This document shows, piece by piece, positions 9,166 to 17,745 of a stretch of 64,000 nucleotides of DNA (positions are counted from its first letter, which is position 1; every line of letters begins with the position of its first letter). The notes under the pieces were generated by a model, which did not search any database, was not told where the DNA came from, and saw only the letters and a program-made list of their open reading frames with translations. The stretch is from Lysobacteraceae bacterium PS02340 (GTDB lineage: Bacteria; Pseudomonadota; Gammaproteobacteria; Xanthomonadales; Xanthomonadaceae), in assembly GCA_029959605.1 (NCBI GenBank), contig JASCOC010000010.1, positions 1 to 64,000 on the forward strand. The letters run 5' to 3'. The position numbers and the translations under genes are program-made.

Positions 9166-9194
9166 CGCAAACGCCCCGCAAGGGGCGTTTTGCG
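9166..9194 (+). terminator. tRNA-Ser terminator hairpin
   Basis: CGCAAACGCCCC pairs with GGGGCGTTTTGCG around a 4-base loop, directly after the tRNA. The flanks extend the pairing: the tRNA 3' end CCCCTCTCCGCCAGA is complementary to TCTGGCGGAGAGGGG just after the hairpin, making an exceptionally long stem. Confidence 0.8.
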
Positions 9195-9510
9195 TTTCTG
9201 GCGGAGAGGGGCGGATGGAGAACCCCCGCGGGTTCGACGGATCGGCAGGATTGCCGATCCGGACAGCCGCAGGCTGCCCCGAAGGGGCGAGGCCCATGGA
9301 TGGGCCGAGTCGATCCCCCAGCAGACGAGCGCGCAACACCTGACAGACGCGAAGCGCTGCTTCATCGGAGCGCCCGTGCATCAGCGCAACTTCGTGAATC
9401 ATCGATTCAATAGCCAAGATCAAAATGGCCGACCCGCCATCCGACTGCTGAGAGGCGCCTCCACCGTCCGCCGGGATGGCGTCGCTGACTCGACGCGCAT
9501 CGATCGCTCC
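9195..9510 (+). repeat. tRNA-adjacent dispersed repeat, copy 2
   Basis: This is the second copy of the element at 31-300, with the same blocks in the same order, including GAGGCCCATGGATGGGCC and ATGGCCGACCCGCCAT. Its first 40 bases are a degenerate reverse complement of the tRNA-Ser T arm and acceptor. From 9511 to 9710 nothing recognisable is seen apart from the leader of the phosphatase gene. Confidence 0.6.
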
Positions 9511-9710
9511 ACCCAATGCACAACGTGCACGACGCTTGCCCTATGCTCCCGAACGGGTTCACCGTCACAATACCGAATGCGCCTTCCCTCCCCGTTCCGG
9601 ACGCTCAGTATCGTGTCCCGCGCCATCCGCCGATCCGCGTTGGCCGCGCCCGGGGAACCGTCGCGTTGTCGGCTACAGACACCCCCATCGCGCTTCGCCA
9701 GGGGCTACGC

Positions 9711-10415
9711 ATGATCGAGTTCGGCCACCTGACGCACGTGGGTCTGCGGCGTGACCTCAACGAGGACACCTACTATGGCGACAGCGAACTCGGGCTGTGG
9801 CTGATCGCCGACGGCATGGGCGGTCACGAATACGGAGAGGTCGCCAGCGCGCTCGCGCGCGAGACCATCGTGCGCGAGATCCGTCAGGGCACCGGCCTGC
9901 CACAGGCGATCCGTATCGCGGATGAAGAGATCATCCGCGCCTCGCGCCGGCGCAACGACAGCCTGCCGATGGGCACCACGGTGGTCGCCGCGCGCGTGAC
10001 CGGCAACCGGTTCGAAGTCGCGTGGGTCGGCGACAGCCGCGTCTACCTGTGGCGCGACAACAAGCTCGCGCAGCTGTCGCAGGACCACAGTTACGTCCAG
10101 GAGCTCATCGCCCAGGGCGCGATCAGCATCGACCAGGCGCGCAGCCATCCGCATCGCAATGTGGTGACCCAGGCGCTGGGCGTCACCGATCCTCAGACGC
10201 TCAACGTCGAGACCCTGTCGGGCGAGCTGAGCCCCGGCACCCAGCTGCTGCTGTGCAGCGATGGCCTGACCGAGGAAGTCGACGACCGCGCGATCTCGCG
10301 GGTGCTGGCGCATCTGGAATGCAGCGCGCAGGAATGCGTCGATGGCTTGGTGGCCGCGGCGCTCGATGGCGGCGGCTCGGACAACGTCACCGTGATCCTG
10401 ATCCGCCGGCACTGA
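9711..10415 (+). CDS. PP2C-type Ser/Thr protein phosphatase
   Basis: The 234-residue cytosolic protein has the metal-binding PP2C motifs in order: DLNEDTYYG, IADGMGGHEYGE, VAWVGDSRVYLWR, LLLCSDGLTE and GGGSDNVTVILI. It is the size of bacterial Stp1-like phosphatases, which act opposite Hanks-type kinases; no kinase lies in the window. ATG 9711 starts the conserved MIEFGHLTHVGLRR region. It converges on dnaQ, with 15 bases between stops. Confidence 0.92.
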   Translation: MIEFGHLTHVGLRRDLNEDTYYGDSELGLWLIADGMGGHEYGEVASALARETIVREIRQGTGLPQAIRIADEEIIRASRRRNDSLPMGTTVVAARVTGNRFEVAWVGDSRVYLWRDNKLAQLSQDHSYVQELIAQGAISIDQARSHPHRNVVTQALGVTDPQTLNVETLSGELSPGTQLLLCSDGLTEEVDDRAISRVLAHLECSAQECVDGLVAAALDGGGSDNVTVILIRRH

Positions 10416-10430
10416 TCGCCGGCGCGGATT

Positions 10431-11156
10431 TCAGGCCGTCTCCAGTTCCACCGGCGCGTCCACGGGCGCCCACAGACACACGCCCGCTTTCTTCCGGATC
10501 GATTCGATCCGCGCTGCATGTGCGGCGAGCTCGTCGGCGTGCACCCTCAGCACCGGCCGCGCGCCGGCAGGCTGCGAGAGCACGATGTGGCTCGTGTTGC
10601 GCTCCGGCTCGACCGCAGCGCCGAAGCCGATCTCGTGCTGGCCCGCGGTCAGTGCGAGATAGACCTCGGCCAGCAACTGGGCATCGAGCAGCGCGCCGTG
10701 CAGCTGGCGGTGCGCGTTGTCGACGCCGAGCCGGCGGCACAGCGCGTCGAGCGAGTTGCGCTGCCCGGGATAGCGCTGACGCGCGAGCAGCAGCGAATCC
10801 TCCACCGTCACCCGCTGGCGCAGCGTTCCGTAGTGCGGGCCCAGCAGCGACAGTTCGTTGTCGAGGAAGCCGACGTCGAAGGCCGCGTTGTGGATGATCA
10901 GCTCGGCCCCTTCGACGAACGCGAGGAAGGCGTCGGCGATGTCGGCGAACGGCGGCTTGTCGGCGAGGAACTCCAGACTCAGGCCGGTGACCTCGGCCGC
11001 GCCCTGTTCGAAGTCGCGGTCGGGCTTGATGTACTGGTGATAGGTGCGGCCGGTCGGTCGGCGCTCGACCAGTTCCACGCAGCCGATTTCGACGACGCGG
11101 TTGCCCTTCTTCCATTCCAGGCCGGTGGTTTCGGTATCGAGCACGATCTGACGCAT
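10431..11156 (-). CDS. dnaQ: DNA polymerase III epsilon subunit (3'-5' proofreading exonuclease)
   Basis: The 241-residue protein has Exo I VLDTETTGLEW, Exo II IIHNAAFDVGFLDNEL and Exo III HGALLDAQLLAEVYL, the DEDDh-type proofreading active site. The C-terminal part is the alpha-subunit binding segment, weakly conserved. It follows rnhA by 13 bases on the same strand, as in gammaproteobacteria where dnaQ and rnhA are neighbours. ATG 11156 starts at MRQIVLDTETTG, the family start. Confidence 0.96.
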   Translation of the reverse strand: MRQIVLDTETTGLEWKKGNRVVEIGCVELVERRPTGRTYHQYIKPDRDFEQGAAEVTGLSLEFLADKPPFADIADAFLAFVEGAELIIHNAAFDVGFLDNELSLLGPHYGTLRQRVTVEDSLLLARQRYPGQRNSLDALCRRLGVDNAHRQLHGALLDAQLLAEVYLALTAGQHEIGFGAAVEPERNTSHIVLSQPAGARPVLRVHADELAAHAARIESIRKKAGVCLWAPVDAPVELETA

Positions 11157-11169
11157 GCGTGTCCTCTTC

Positions 11170-11616
11170 TCAGGCTGCAGCGGTGCGCTGTTCGCGCGCG
11201 GCGGCACTGGCGAGCGCATCGACGCGCTCGTTCTCGGGATGGCCGGAATGGCCCTTCACCCAGCGCCAGTCGATCTGGTGGCGCTCGCAGGCGACCTGCA
11301 GCCGCTGCCACAGATCCTGGTTCTTGACCGCGCCGCCGCCGGCGGTTTTCCAGCCGCGCTTGATCCAGTTGCGCATCCACTCGGTAATGCCCTGGCGCAC
11401 GTACTGGGAATCGGTGTGCAACACGATCTCGCAGGGCTCGCTGAGCGCTTCGAGCGCGGCGATCGCGCCCATGAGTTCCATGCGGTTGTTGGTGGTCAGC
11501 GGCTCGCCGCCCGAGAGCTCGCGCTCGGTGGCCTTGTAGCGCAGCAAGGCGCCCCAGCCACCGGGGCCGGGATTGCCGAGGCAGGCGCCATCGGTATAGA
11601 TCTCGATCGACTTCAT
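11170..11616 (-). CDS. rnhA: Ribonuclease HI
   Basis: RNase HI removes RNA from RNA:DNA hybrids. The 148-residue protein has [36 protein letters not shown] and [14 protein letters not shown], which contain the catalytic Asp, Glu, Asp and Asp. Length matches the E. coli enzyme (155). It is placed between the methyltransferase gene and dnaQ on the same strand. Confidence 0.97.
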   Translation of the reverse strand: MKSIEIYTDGACLGNPGPGGWGALLRYKATERELSGGEPLTTNNRMELMGAIAALEALSEPCEIVLHTDSQYVRQGITEWMRNWIKRGWKTAGGGAVKNQDLWQRLQVACERHQIDWRWVKGHSGHPENERVDALASAAAREQRTAAA

Positions 11617-11635
11617 CGGTGTTCCGTAAAAAAGA

Positions 11636-12298
11636 TCAGGCCGCCGGAGCGGCCAACGGCATCGGCATCGCGCGGCGGCTGCGCATCGGCGTCAGCGGCA
11701 GATGCCGCTTCTGACCGCGCAGCGCGTAGGCCGCGCGCAGGCCAGGGCCGTTCTGGGATTCGGTCACGGCCTCGGTGCGCCAGCTCGGGCCCACGCCGTT
11801 CGACACCGCATCCGGTGCCAGGCCGGCATCCCGCATCCGGCGACGCCAGGTCAGTGGTTCGGCACTGGCGATGCCGGTCCCGCGCCAGCGCCAGCGGTAC
11901 GGGGTCAGCGGATTGAGGACCAGCAACCACAGGTGTCCGCCGGGCGCGAGCACGCGTGCGGCCTCGGCGAGCAGACCGAGCGCATCGCCACGACCGCCGA
12001 CCACATGCTGCAGCACGACCGCACCGAAGGCTTCGCTGGGCAGCGGCAGAGGCACGCCACAGCGCACCGGGCCATGCAGACCATCGCCCTGGCGCACCAG
12101 ACACAGGCCGCGGCCTTCGACCTGCAGCTCGGGCACGCTCGGGGTCAGCCACAGCCACGGGAGACCCGGATGCGAGCCCAGCGCGTCGGCGACGAGCGCG
12201 TGCTCGCTGTCGAGGATCGCGCGGCCGGCCGGTGTCTCGAACCAGTTGCGGGCGCTGCCGGGTTGACCGGCCGGGGAGATCGCGGGCATGGTCGGCAT
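11636..12298 (-). CDS. Class I SAM-dependent methyltransferase (YafS-like)
   Basis: The 220-residue protein contains [11 protein letters not shown] and the post-motif [27 protein letters not shown] typical of class I methyltransferases; N-terminal motif I is weak. Position between gloB and rnhA matches E. coli yafS, so homology is supported by synteny. Substrate is unknown. ATG 12298 has GGAAG 8 bases upstream; a second in-frame ATG lies at 12289. It diverges from gloB with about 34 bases between starts. Confidence 0.85.
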   Translation of the reverse strand: MPTMPAISPAGQPGSARNWFETPAGRAILDSEHALVADALGSHPGLPWLWLTPSVPELQVEGRGLCLVRQGDGLHGPVRCGVPLPLPSEAFGAVVLQHVVGGRGDALGLLAEAARVLAPGGHLWLLVLNPLTPYRWRWRGTGIASAEPLTWRRRMRDAGLAPDAVSNGVGPSWRTEAVTESQNGPGLRAAYALRGQKRHLPLTPMRSRRAMPMPLAAPAA

Positions 12299-12332
12299 TG
12301 TAATGGCTTCCAGCCGCCGCCGAGCCGACCCG

Positions 12333-13097
12333 ATGCGACTGCAGCCCTTGCCCGCCTTCGAGGACAACTACATCTGGACGCTTTCCGACGCGTCCGGCCG
12401 CGCCATCGTGGTCGATCCGGGTGAAGCCGGGCCGGTGCTGACTGCCGCCGAAGACGGCCTGACACCGATCGCACTGCTGCTGACCCATCACCACGCCGAC
12501 CACATCGGCGGCGTCGATGCCTTGCTGGCGCGGTGGCCGGACCTCCCGGTGTACGCGCCCGACGATCCACGGATTCCGCAGGCAACCGTGCGCGTGGGCG
12601 ATGGCGACACCGTCGATATCGCCGACTGGCGCTTCGATGTGCTCGCCGTGCCGGGACACACCCGCAGCCATATCGCCTTCCACGGACACGGCCATCTGTT
12701 CAGCGGGGACACCCTGTTCAGCCTCGGCTGTGGGCGCATGTTCGAAGGTACCGCGGCCCAGATGCTGACCTCGCTCGATCGGCTGGCCGCCCTGCCTGCC
12801 GATACACTGGTCTGCTGTGGTCACGAATACAGCCGGTCCAACGCCGCCTTCGCGCGCGTGGTCGATCCGGACAACGCAGCACTGCGGCGCCGTGAACAGG
12901 AGATTCTCGACATGCGCAGCGTTCCGCGCCCCACCCTGCCCGTCGCGCTCGCCAGCGAGCTCGCCTGCAATCCCTTTCTCCGCGTCGGCACCGACGCCGT
13001 CCGCGGCGCTGCCTCGCACCAGGCCGGCACCGCGCTGACCGACCGGGTCGATGTCTTCGCCGCATTGCGGCGCTGGAAAGACGGCTTCCGCGCATGA
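12333..13097 (+). CDS. gloB: Hydroxyacylglutathione hydrolase (glyoxalase II)
   Basis: Glyoxalase II hydrolyses S-D-lactoylglutathione. The 254-residue protein starts [17 protein letters not shown] and holds the binuclear metal motif [11 protein letters not shown], then [30 protein letters not shown] and [15 protein letters not shown], all family hallmarks. ATG 12333 was preferred to an in-frame ATG at 12303 because it matches the family N-terminus. The stop overlaps mltD by four bases, as expected from the conserved gloB-mltD pair. Confidence 0.95.
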   Translation: MRLQPLPAFEDNYIWTLSDASGRAIVVDPGEAGPVLTAAEDGLTPIALLLTHHHADHIGGVDALLARWPDLPVYAPDDPRIPQATVRVGDGDTVDIADWRFDVLAVPGHTRSHIAFHGHGHLFSGDTLFSLGCGRMFEGTAAQMLTSLDRLAALPADTLVCCGHEYSRSNAAFARVVDPDNAALRRREQEILDMRSVPRPTLPVALASELACNPFLRVGTDAVRGAASHQAGTALTDRVDVFAALRRWKDGFRA

Positions 13098-14272
13098 GGC
13101 CGGGGCGCATGACCCGGCTCGCGGCGGCACTGCTCGTACTCGCAGCGCCGGCCGCGGCCAGCTTCGCGACCAACGCAGCTTCCAATCCCAACGCATCCAC
13201 CGCGGCCCTGGTCCCGGCCACGCTCGCGACGTCCGGCACCTCGACGCCGGCGGTCACCCGCAATGGGCAGGAGGTCTACCGCCGCTTCCTCGATGGACTG
13301 TCCGAGCACGAGTGCACGGCGGATGCAACCGAGCGCTGGCGCTCGCACTTCGGTCATGTGCCACGCCAGCTGGCCTCGCGCGGCAACGATGTGCTGCCGC
13401 TGTTCGCCTACGTGGTCGAAGAGGTGCGCGCCCAGCATCTGCCGACCGAGTTCGCCCTGATTCCCTTCGTCGAGAGCGGCTACCGGCCCGGCGCCCGCAG
13501 CGCGTCCGGGCCTGCGGGCCTGTGGCAGTTCATCGCGGTGACCGCGCGCAACCACGAGATTCCGATCCGCCCCGGCTACGACGGCCGCCTGTCGCCCGCC
13601 GATTCCACGCGCGCGGCGGTGCGCTATTTGAAGACCCTGCACGGCATGTTCGCCGGCGACTGGCGTCTGGCGGTCATGGCCTACAACGCCGGCGAATATC
13701 GCGTATTCGGTGCGCTCAAACGCGCCGGCCAGGAGGCGCGCGACGCGACGCCCGACACGCTGCCGATGCCGCAGACCACCCAGGCCTATGTGCGCAAGCT
13801 GCATGCGCTGTCGTGCCTGATCAAGGAGGCCGGCGAGCGCGAGACCTGGATGGCCTCGATGGACCGCGAAGTGCCGGCGTTGACCGCGATCGCGGTGCCG
13901 GACGGCATCCGCGATCTCGACACGCTGGCGAGCCGCCACGAGACCGACGCCGCGCGCCTCAAACGCCTGAACCCTGCGCATGTCGACGGCCGCCTCGCTC
14001 GGATCGGCCAGCCGGTCACGCTGCTCGTGCCGCAGGCCGCGGCTGCGCCGCCGGTGTTCATGGCCGAAGCGCCGCCCGAAGTCGACATTCCACAGGCCGC
14101 CAGCGAGGCCACCACGGCCACGCGACGCATGCACACCGTCGCGCGCGGCGACTCGCCGTGGTCGATCGCCAAGCGCTACGGCCTGCGCACGCAGGAACTG
14201 CTGACCCGCAACGCGCTCGATGCACGCAGCGTGTTGCGGCCGGGCATGGAACTGCTGATCGACGAGCGCTGA
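13094..14272 (+). CDS. mltD: Membrane-bound lytic murein transglycosylase D
   Basis: The 392-residue protein has a signal peptide ([17 protein letters not shown] region), then an SLT domain with [23 protein letters not shown], where Glu is catalytic, plus [14 protein letters not shown] LysM domain near residues 340-390 ([19 protein letters not shown]) binds glycan strands. No clear lipobox is visible, unlike E. coli MltD. It cleaves peptidoglycan to anhydro-muropeptides in the periplasm. Transcription ends at the hairpin at 14322. Confidence 0.93.
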   Translation: MRPGRMTRLAAALLVLAAPAAASFATNAASNPNASTAALVPATLATSGTSTPAVTRNGQEVYRRFLDGLSEHECTADATERWRSHFGHVPRQLASRGNDVLPLFAYVVEEVRAQHLPTEFALIPFVESGYRPGARSASGPAGLWQFIAVTARNHEIPIRPGYDGRLSPADSTRAAVRYLKTLHGMFAGDWRLAVMAYNAGEYRVFGALKRAGQEARDATPDTLPMPQTTQAYVRKLHALSCLIKEAGERETWMASMDREVPALTAIAVPDGIRDLDTLASRHETDAARLKRLNPAHVDGRLARIGQPVTLLVPQAAAAPPVFMAEAPPEVDIPQAASEATTATRRMHTVARGDSPWSIAKRYGLRTQELLTRNALDARSVLRPGMELLIDER

Positions 14273-14321
14273 TCGGCGCGGCGCACGCGCGGTCAGCGCG
14301 TACCGCGCATTGCATCTGCAT

Positions 14322-14352
14322 AAAAAAAGCCCGGCGCGAGCCGGGCTTTTTT
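14322..14352. terminator. Bidirectional terminator between mltD and ppiD
   Basis: AAAAAAAGCCCGGC and GCCGGGCTTTTTT form a perfect stem with a GCGA loop and runs of A and T on both sides, so it can end the converging mltD and ppiD transcripts. Confidence 0.93.
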
Positions 14353-14373
14353 CGTGGTCAGTGCGAAGCGTCC

Positions 14374-16359
14374 TTACAGGCGCGCTTCGTTGACCGTGAT
14401 CTTCATCTCGCGGCGCAGGCTGCGCTGCATGATTTCCGCGTCCTCGCTGCCCAGCAGGCTGCCGAGCTGCTGACGCAGCATCGTCTGCTCCTGCGCGCTC
14501 GCATCCTCGGGCTTGCCCGGTTCGACCCTGGTCACGACGAACACCACCGCGCTGCCGTCGGCGAGCATCACCTTGCCCGGCGTCGGCGTATCGCCGCTCG
14601 GCGGCGCCGCGCGGAAATAGGCCTGGCTCGCATTCGCGTCCGGCACCGGCGCGCCACGCGGAATGCCCGGCACGTCCTGCGCCTGCAGCTGACGTTCGCC
14701 GGCCAGCGCCTGCAGGGTCTTGCCGCCCTTGATCTCGGCGACCATCGCATCGGCAGCCTGCTCGGCCTGCGTGCGCGCACGGTCGGCGCGCACCTCGGCG
14801 ATCACGCGCTCGCGCACCTGCTCCAGCGGCTGCGCGCGCTCGGGCGTGTGGCTGGTGACGCGGATGAAGACCGTCTGGTTCGGGCCGATCTCGATCGGAT
14901 CGCTGACCGTGCCGTCCTGGGTCAGCGCTTCGGAGAACGCAGCCTGCACCACCGCGTTGTTGGCCGCGATGCCGCTGCCGGCACCCCGCGCGAACGGCGC
15001 AATGGTCTGGATCTGCACGCCACCGGCCGCCGCGGCGGGTTCCAGCGACATCGGGTTCTTGTTGATCTCGTCGACAACGCGACCGACCTGCTCGTTGTAG
15101 ACGCGCGAGCTGTCGCCTTCGCTGACTTCCTTTTCCATCTGCTCGCGCACGTCTTCGAACGCGACCGGCTTGCCGGCGTCCACTTCGCGCAGCTGCAGCA
15201 CGTGCCAGCCGAAATCGGTACGCACGGGCGCGCTGACCGCATTGGGCTGCATCGCGAACAACGCGTCCTCGAACGCGCCGGCCATCATGCCCTTCTCGAC
15301 CCAGCCCAGATCGCCGCCGCCGTCCTTGGAACCCGGATCGTCCGAGTTCTCGCGTGCGAGCGCGGCGAAATCTGCGCCCGGTGCCTGCGCCTTGGCGGCG
15401 ATGTCGGCAGCCTTCTTCTGCGCGGCCTGCTGCGTGGCCTCGTCGGCACCGGCGGGCACTTCGACCAGAATGTGCGAGGCCAGACGACGCTCGGCCGTCG
15501 CGAAGCGCGACTTCACCTGCTCGAAGTGGGCACGCGCCTCGGCCTCGTCGACCGTCGCGTTCTCCGCACCGGCGGCGGCTGCGGCCTTCAACTCGATGTA
15601 TTCCAGCGCGACCTTCTCCGGCTCGCGGTAGCGCGCGGCATGCGATTCGTACCAGGCCTGCTGGTCGGCCTGCGACACTTCGGCCGCATCGACGGCCGGC
15701 GGCGGCACGACGACGAAGCTGACGTCGCGACGCTCGCCCAGCAGACGCATCAGACGCGTGGACTCGCCCGCCGTGACGAACGCGGTCTCGGCGATCGACT
15801 GCGGCACCAGGGCGCGCTGCAGGTCGACGCGGATGGCTTCCTGGAACTCGCGCGGCGTGCGCGGCGGCTGCGTGGACTGCAGCGCCATCTGGTAACGCTG
15901 CGGATCGAAGCGACCTTCGACCTGGAACGCCGGGATCGACTGGATGATCTGCTGCACCTGCGCATCGCCGACGACGATGTTGGCGCGATCGGCCGCGAGA
16001 CCGAGCACCGCACGGTCGATCAGCTGCTCGAGCACCTCGCGCTTGCTCTCCATCGTCTCGAACGCACGCGCATCGAACGCCTCGCCTTCCTGCTGACGAC
16101 GCTGCTCGCGCATGCTGTCGAAGGTCTGGCGGAACTCTTCGGCGCTGACCTCGGCAGAGGTCCACGCGAACTTGCGCACCAGCCACCAGTCCGGCGCGGA
16201 CTGCCACCATTTCGGCGGCGCCTCGACCTTGGCGGCATAGTCGGCATTGTTCTGGAACAAATACTGCTCCATGCCGAAGAACGCGAAGGGGACCGCGAGC
16301 ACCGCCACGATGGCGATGGCGATCCAACCACTGGTCTTATCTCGAAGCGCTTGCAGCAT
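14374..16359 (-). CDS. ppiD: Periplasmic chaperone and peptidyl-prolyl isomerase PpiD
   Basis: The 661-residue protein has an N-in transmembrane anchor (about residues 12-34, GWIAIAIVAVLAVPFAFFG), a SurA-like N-terminal chaperone segment and a parvulin-type domain from about residue 275 (RRLASHILVEV, DDPGSKDGGGDLGWVEKGMM, VRTDFGWHVLQL). It assists outer membrane protein folding at the inner membrane. ATG 16359 begins MLQALRDKTSGWIA, the family start. In related genomes ppiD often follows hupB and the tRNAs on the same strand; here it faces away from hupB. Confidence 0.94.
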   Translation of the reverse strand: MLQALRDKTSGWIAIAIVAVLAVPFAFFGMEQYLFQNNADYAAKVEAPPKWWQSAPDWWLVRKFAWTSAEVSAEEFRQTFDSMREQRRQQEGEAFDARAFETMESKREVLEQLIDRAVLGLAADRANIVVGDAQVQQIIQSIPAFQVEGRFDPQRYQMALQSTQPPRTPREFQEAIRVDLQRALVPQSIAETAFVTAGESTRLMRLLGERRDVSFVVVPPPAVDAAEVSQADQQAWYESHAARYREPEKVALEYIELKAAAAAGAENATVDEAEARAHFEQVKSRFATAERRLASHILVEVPAGADEATQQAAQKKAADIAAKAQAPGADFAALARENSDDPGSKDGGGDLGWVEKGMMAGAFEDALFAMQPNAVSAPVRTDFGWHVLQLREVDAGKPVAFEDVREQMEKEVSEGDSSRVYNEQVGRVVDEINKNPMSLEPAAAAGGVQIQTIAPFARGAGSGIAANNAVVQAAFSEALTQDGTVSDPIEIGPNQTVFIRVTSHTPERAQPLEQVRERVIAEVRADRARTQAEQAADAMVAEIKGGKTLQALAGERQLQAQDVPGIPRGAPVPDANASQAYFRAAPPSGDTPTPGKVMLADGSAVVFVVTRVEPGKPEDASAQEQTMLRQQLGSLLGSEDAEIMQRSLRREMKITVNEARL

Positions 16360-16620
16360 GGGTCCGGACACGGGATGGCGAGCCGCCCAGTGTACCCGCA
16401 AGCCCGCGACCGCGCAGGCGCAACGGCCTTCCATACCGCGCCGCGAGCGCGCTCGCACCTGTTCAGTCGCGATCCGGAATCCGGTCGTAATCGCCAAGGG
16501 GATCGCGTACCATGCGCGCCTGACCGGAATCCCCGTCCGGACCAGCAGCGCACAGCGCGGCCGGCCGGATGCTCCAGACGTACGACACGTCGCTATCTCA
16601 AGAAGAAGAGGAATTCACTG

Positions 16621-16902
16621 ATGGCAAACCTCACCAAGTCCGACATCATCGCTTCGGTCGCCGAGAAGTCCGGCCTGTCGCGCGCCGACGCTGGCCGTGC
16701 CGTCGACGGCCTGCTCGACACGATCACCGAGGCGCTGAAGAACGGCGACGCGGCCAACTTCGTCGGCTTCGGTTCGTTCGTCGCCCGTCCGCGCGCTGCG
16801 CGCACCGGCCTGAACCCGCAGACCAAGGAGCCGATCCAGATCGCCGCTTCGACCGTGCCTGCGTTCAAGGCTGGCAAGGCGCTCAAGGATGCAGTAAAGT
16901 AA
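16621..16902 (+). CDS. hupB: DNA-binding protein HU-beta
   Basis: The 93-residue nucleoid protein starts MANLTKSDIIASVAEKSGLS and carries the VGFGSFVARPRAARTGLNPQ arm, which wraps DNA as a dimer. A purine-rich ribosome site AAGAAGAGGAA lies about 7 bases upstream of ATG 16621. Transcription may continue into the tRNA-Val and tRNA-Asp genes, which follow 20 and 110 bases after the stop. The lon and clp genes that often precede it are absent from the window. Confidence 0.97.
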   Translation: MANLTKSDIIASVAEKSGLSRADAGRAVDGLLDTITEALKNGDAANFVGFGSFVARPRAARTGLNPQTKEPIQIAASTVPAFKAGKALKDAVK

Positions 16903-16922
16903 GCGGCTCGATTGTTCCGCAT

Positions 16923-16997
16923 GGGTGCTTAGCTCAGCGGTAGAGCGTCTCCTTTACACGGAGAGGGTCGGGGGTTCGAAACCCTCAGCACCCACCA
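16923..16997 (+). tRNA. tRNA-Val (UAC)
   Basis: The acceptor GGGTGCT pairs with AGCACCC, with an encoded CCA. The anticodon loop TTTACAC gives UAC. The D arm GCTCAGCGGTAGAGC and T arm GGGGGTTCGAAACCCTC are standard. Length is 75 bases. Confidence 0.97.
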
Positions 16998-17012
16998 AGA
17001 GTTTCAAAGCGC

Positions 17013-17089
17013 GGAGCGGTAGTTCAGTTGGTTAGAATGCTGGCCTGTCACGCCGGAGGTCGCGGGTTCGAGTCCCGTCCGCTCCGCCA
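17013..17089 (+). tRNA. tRNA-Asp (GUC), copy 1
   Basis: The acceptor GGAGCGG pairs with CCGCTCC, followed by G and CCA. The loop CTGTCAC gives anticodon GUC. It is 77 bases long and identical to the copy at 17595-17671. It lies 15 bases after tRNA-Val and is probably processed from the same transcript. Confidence 0.97.
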
Positions 17090-17103
17090 ATCTACAAGCA
17101 AAG

Positions 17104-17129
17104 AACCCTGCAGAGATGCGGGGTTTTTT
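17104..17129 (+). terminator. Terminator after tRNA-Asp copy 1
   Basis: AACCCTGCA and TGCGGGGTT form a stem with a short loop followed by six T residues. Confidence 0.85.
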
Positions 17130-17556
17130 GTGGGCTGCGTTTTTTCGAGACCTGCGGTGCGGAGCGGGCACTGCGCGATCGATGCCGGTGTTCCGGGCGC
17201 ACGCATCGACAGGACAGGCCTGGTCGCCGGTCGGTGTTCCGTTTGCGCCCTTCTGGAAACATCGTTGGTGCTGGTTCTTGGATCGATGATGTCACGCGAA
17301 CGCCTGGTCACCGGCGGGCGCGTCGACATCGAGCGGTGCACGATCAGCCGCCACGACGATCAGGCATTCCGCCTAGAGCGTGCATTCGCGCGTCTGCGAA
17401 TCGGGTGTGCTCGGCACACGCCCGCGTGTCGCTTCGCACGCACCGGAGCGCATCACGTGCGACGACCACCAATGTGCGAGAACACAATCACCGAGCGGCG
17501 TTGCGACCCGAATCGATGCCGCCTCGAACATCGCGAAAAAAAGTGCGTACAGCCTC
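17130..17556. other. Intergenic stretch between the two tRNA-Asp genes
   Basis: This 427-base stretch contains no open frame with a credible start, no transposase remnant and no tRNA-like fold that I can see. Short frames on both strands have Arg-rich shadow composition. The two identical tRNA-Asp genes flanking it could recombine and delete it. Confidence 0.6.
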
Positions 17557-17584
17557 TTCCCAAGTCCGGAGTTTCATGTAGAAT
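17557..17584 (+). promoter_or_regulatory. Candidate promoter of tRNA-Asp copy 2
   Basis: TTCCCA (17557-17562) and TAGAAT (17579-17584) are 16 bases apart, followed by a GC-rich discriminator CTCGCGCC just before the tRNA. An A-run (GCGAAAAAAAG) about 20 bases upstream of the -35 could be an UP-like element. Confidence 0.55.
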
Positions 17585-17594
17585 CTCGCGCCTT

Positions 17595-17671
17595 GGAGCG
17601 GTAGTTCAGTTGGTTAGAATGCTGGCCTGTCACGCCGGAGGTCGCGGGTTCGAGTCCCGTCCGCTCCGCCA
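17595..17671 (+). tRNA. tRNA-Asp (GUC), copy 2
   Basis: This gene is identical in sequence to copy 1 at 17013-17089, with anticodon GUC and an encoded CCA. It has its own upstream promoter candidate and a strong terminator. Confidence 0.97.
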
Positions 17672-17675
17672 TTTG

Positions 17676-17716
17676 CAAACGAAAACCCCTGCAGAAATGC
17701 AGGGGTTTTTCGTTTG
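17676..17716 (+). terminator. Terminator after tRNA-Asp copy 2
   Basis: A long stem CAAACGAAAACCCCTGCA against TGCAGGGGTTTTTCGTTTG with a GAAA loop, including a T-run. It may also serve the convergent serine hydrolase gene. Confidence 0.9.
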
Positions 17717-17745
17717 TGCCGAGCTCGATCCCGGTCGGTCAGCCG

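Noticed and set aside
13051..16902. 1283-codon frame across mltD, ppiD and hupB
   Set aside because: It spans three real genes and a terminator on both strands; composition is that of a GC-rich shadow.
17130..17556. Possible prophage or island between the tRNA-Asp copies
   Set aside because: The interval is too short, has no integrase or gene, and the repeat is the whole tRNA with no att-type partial copy.
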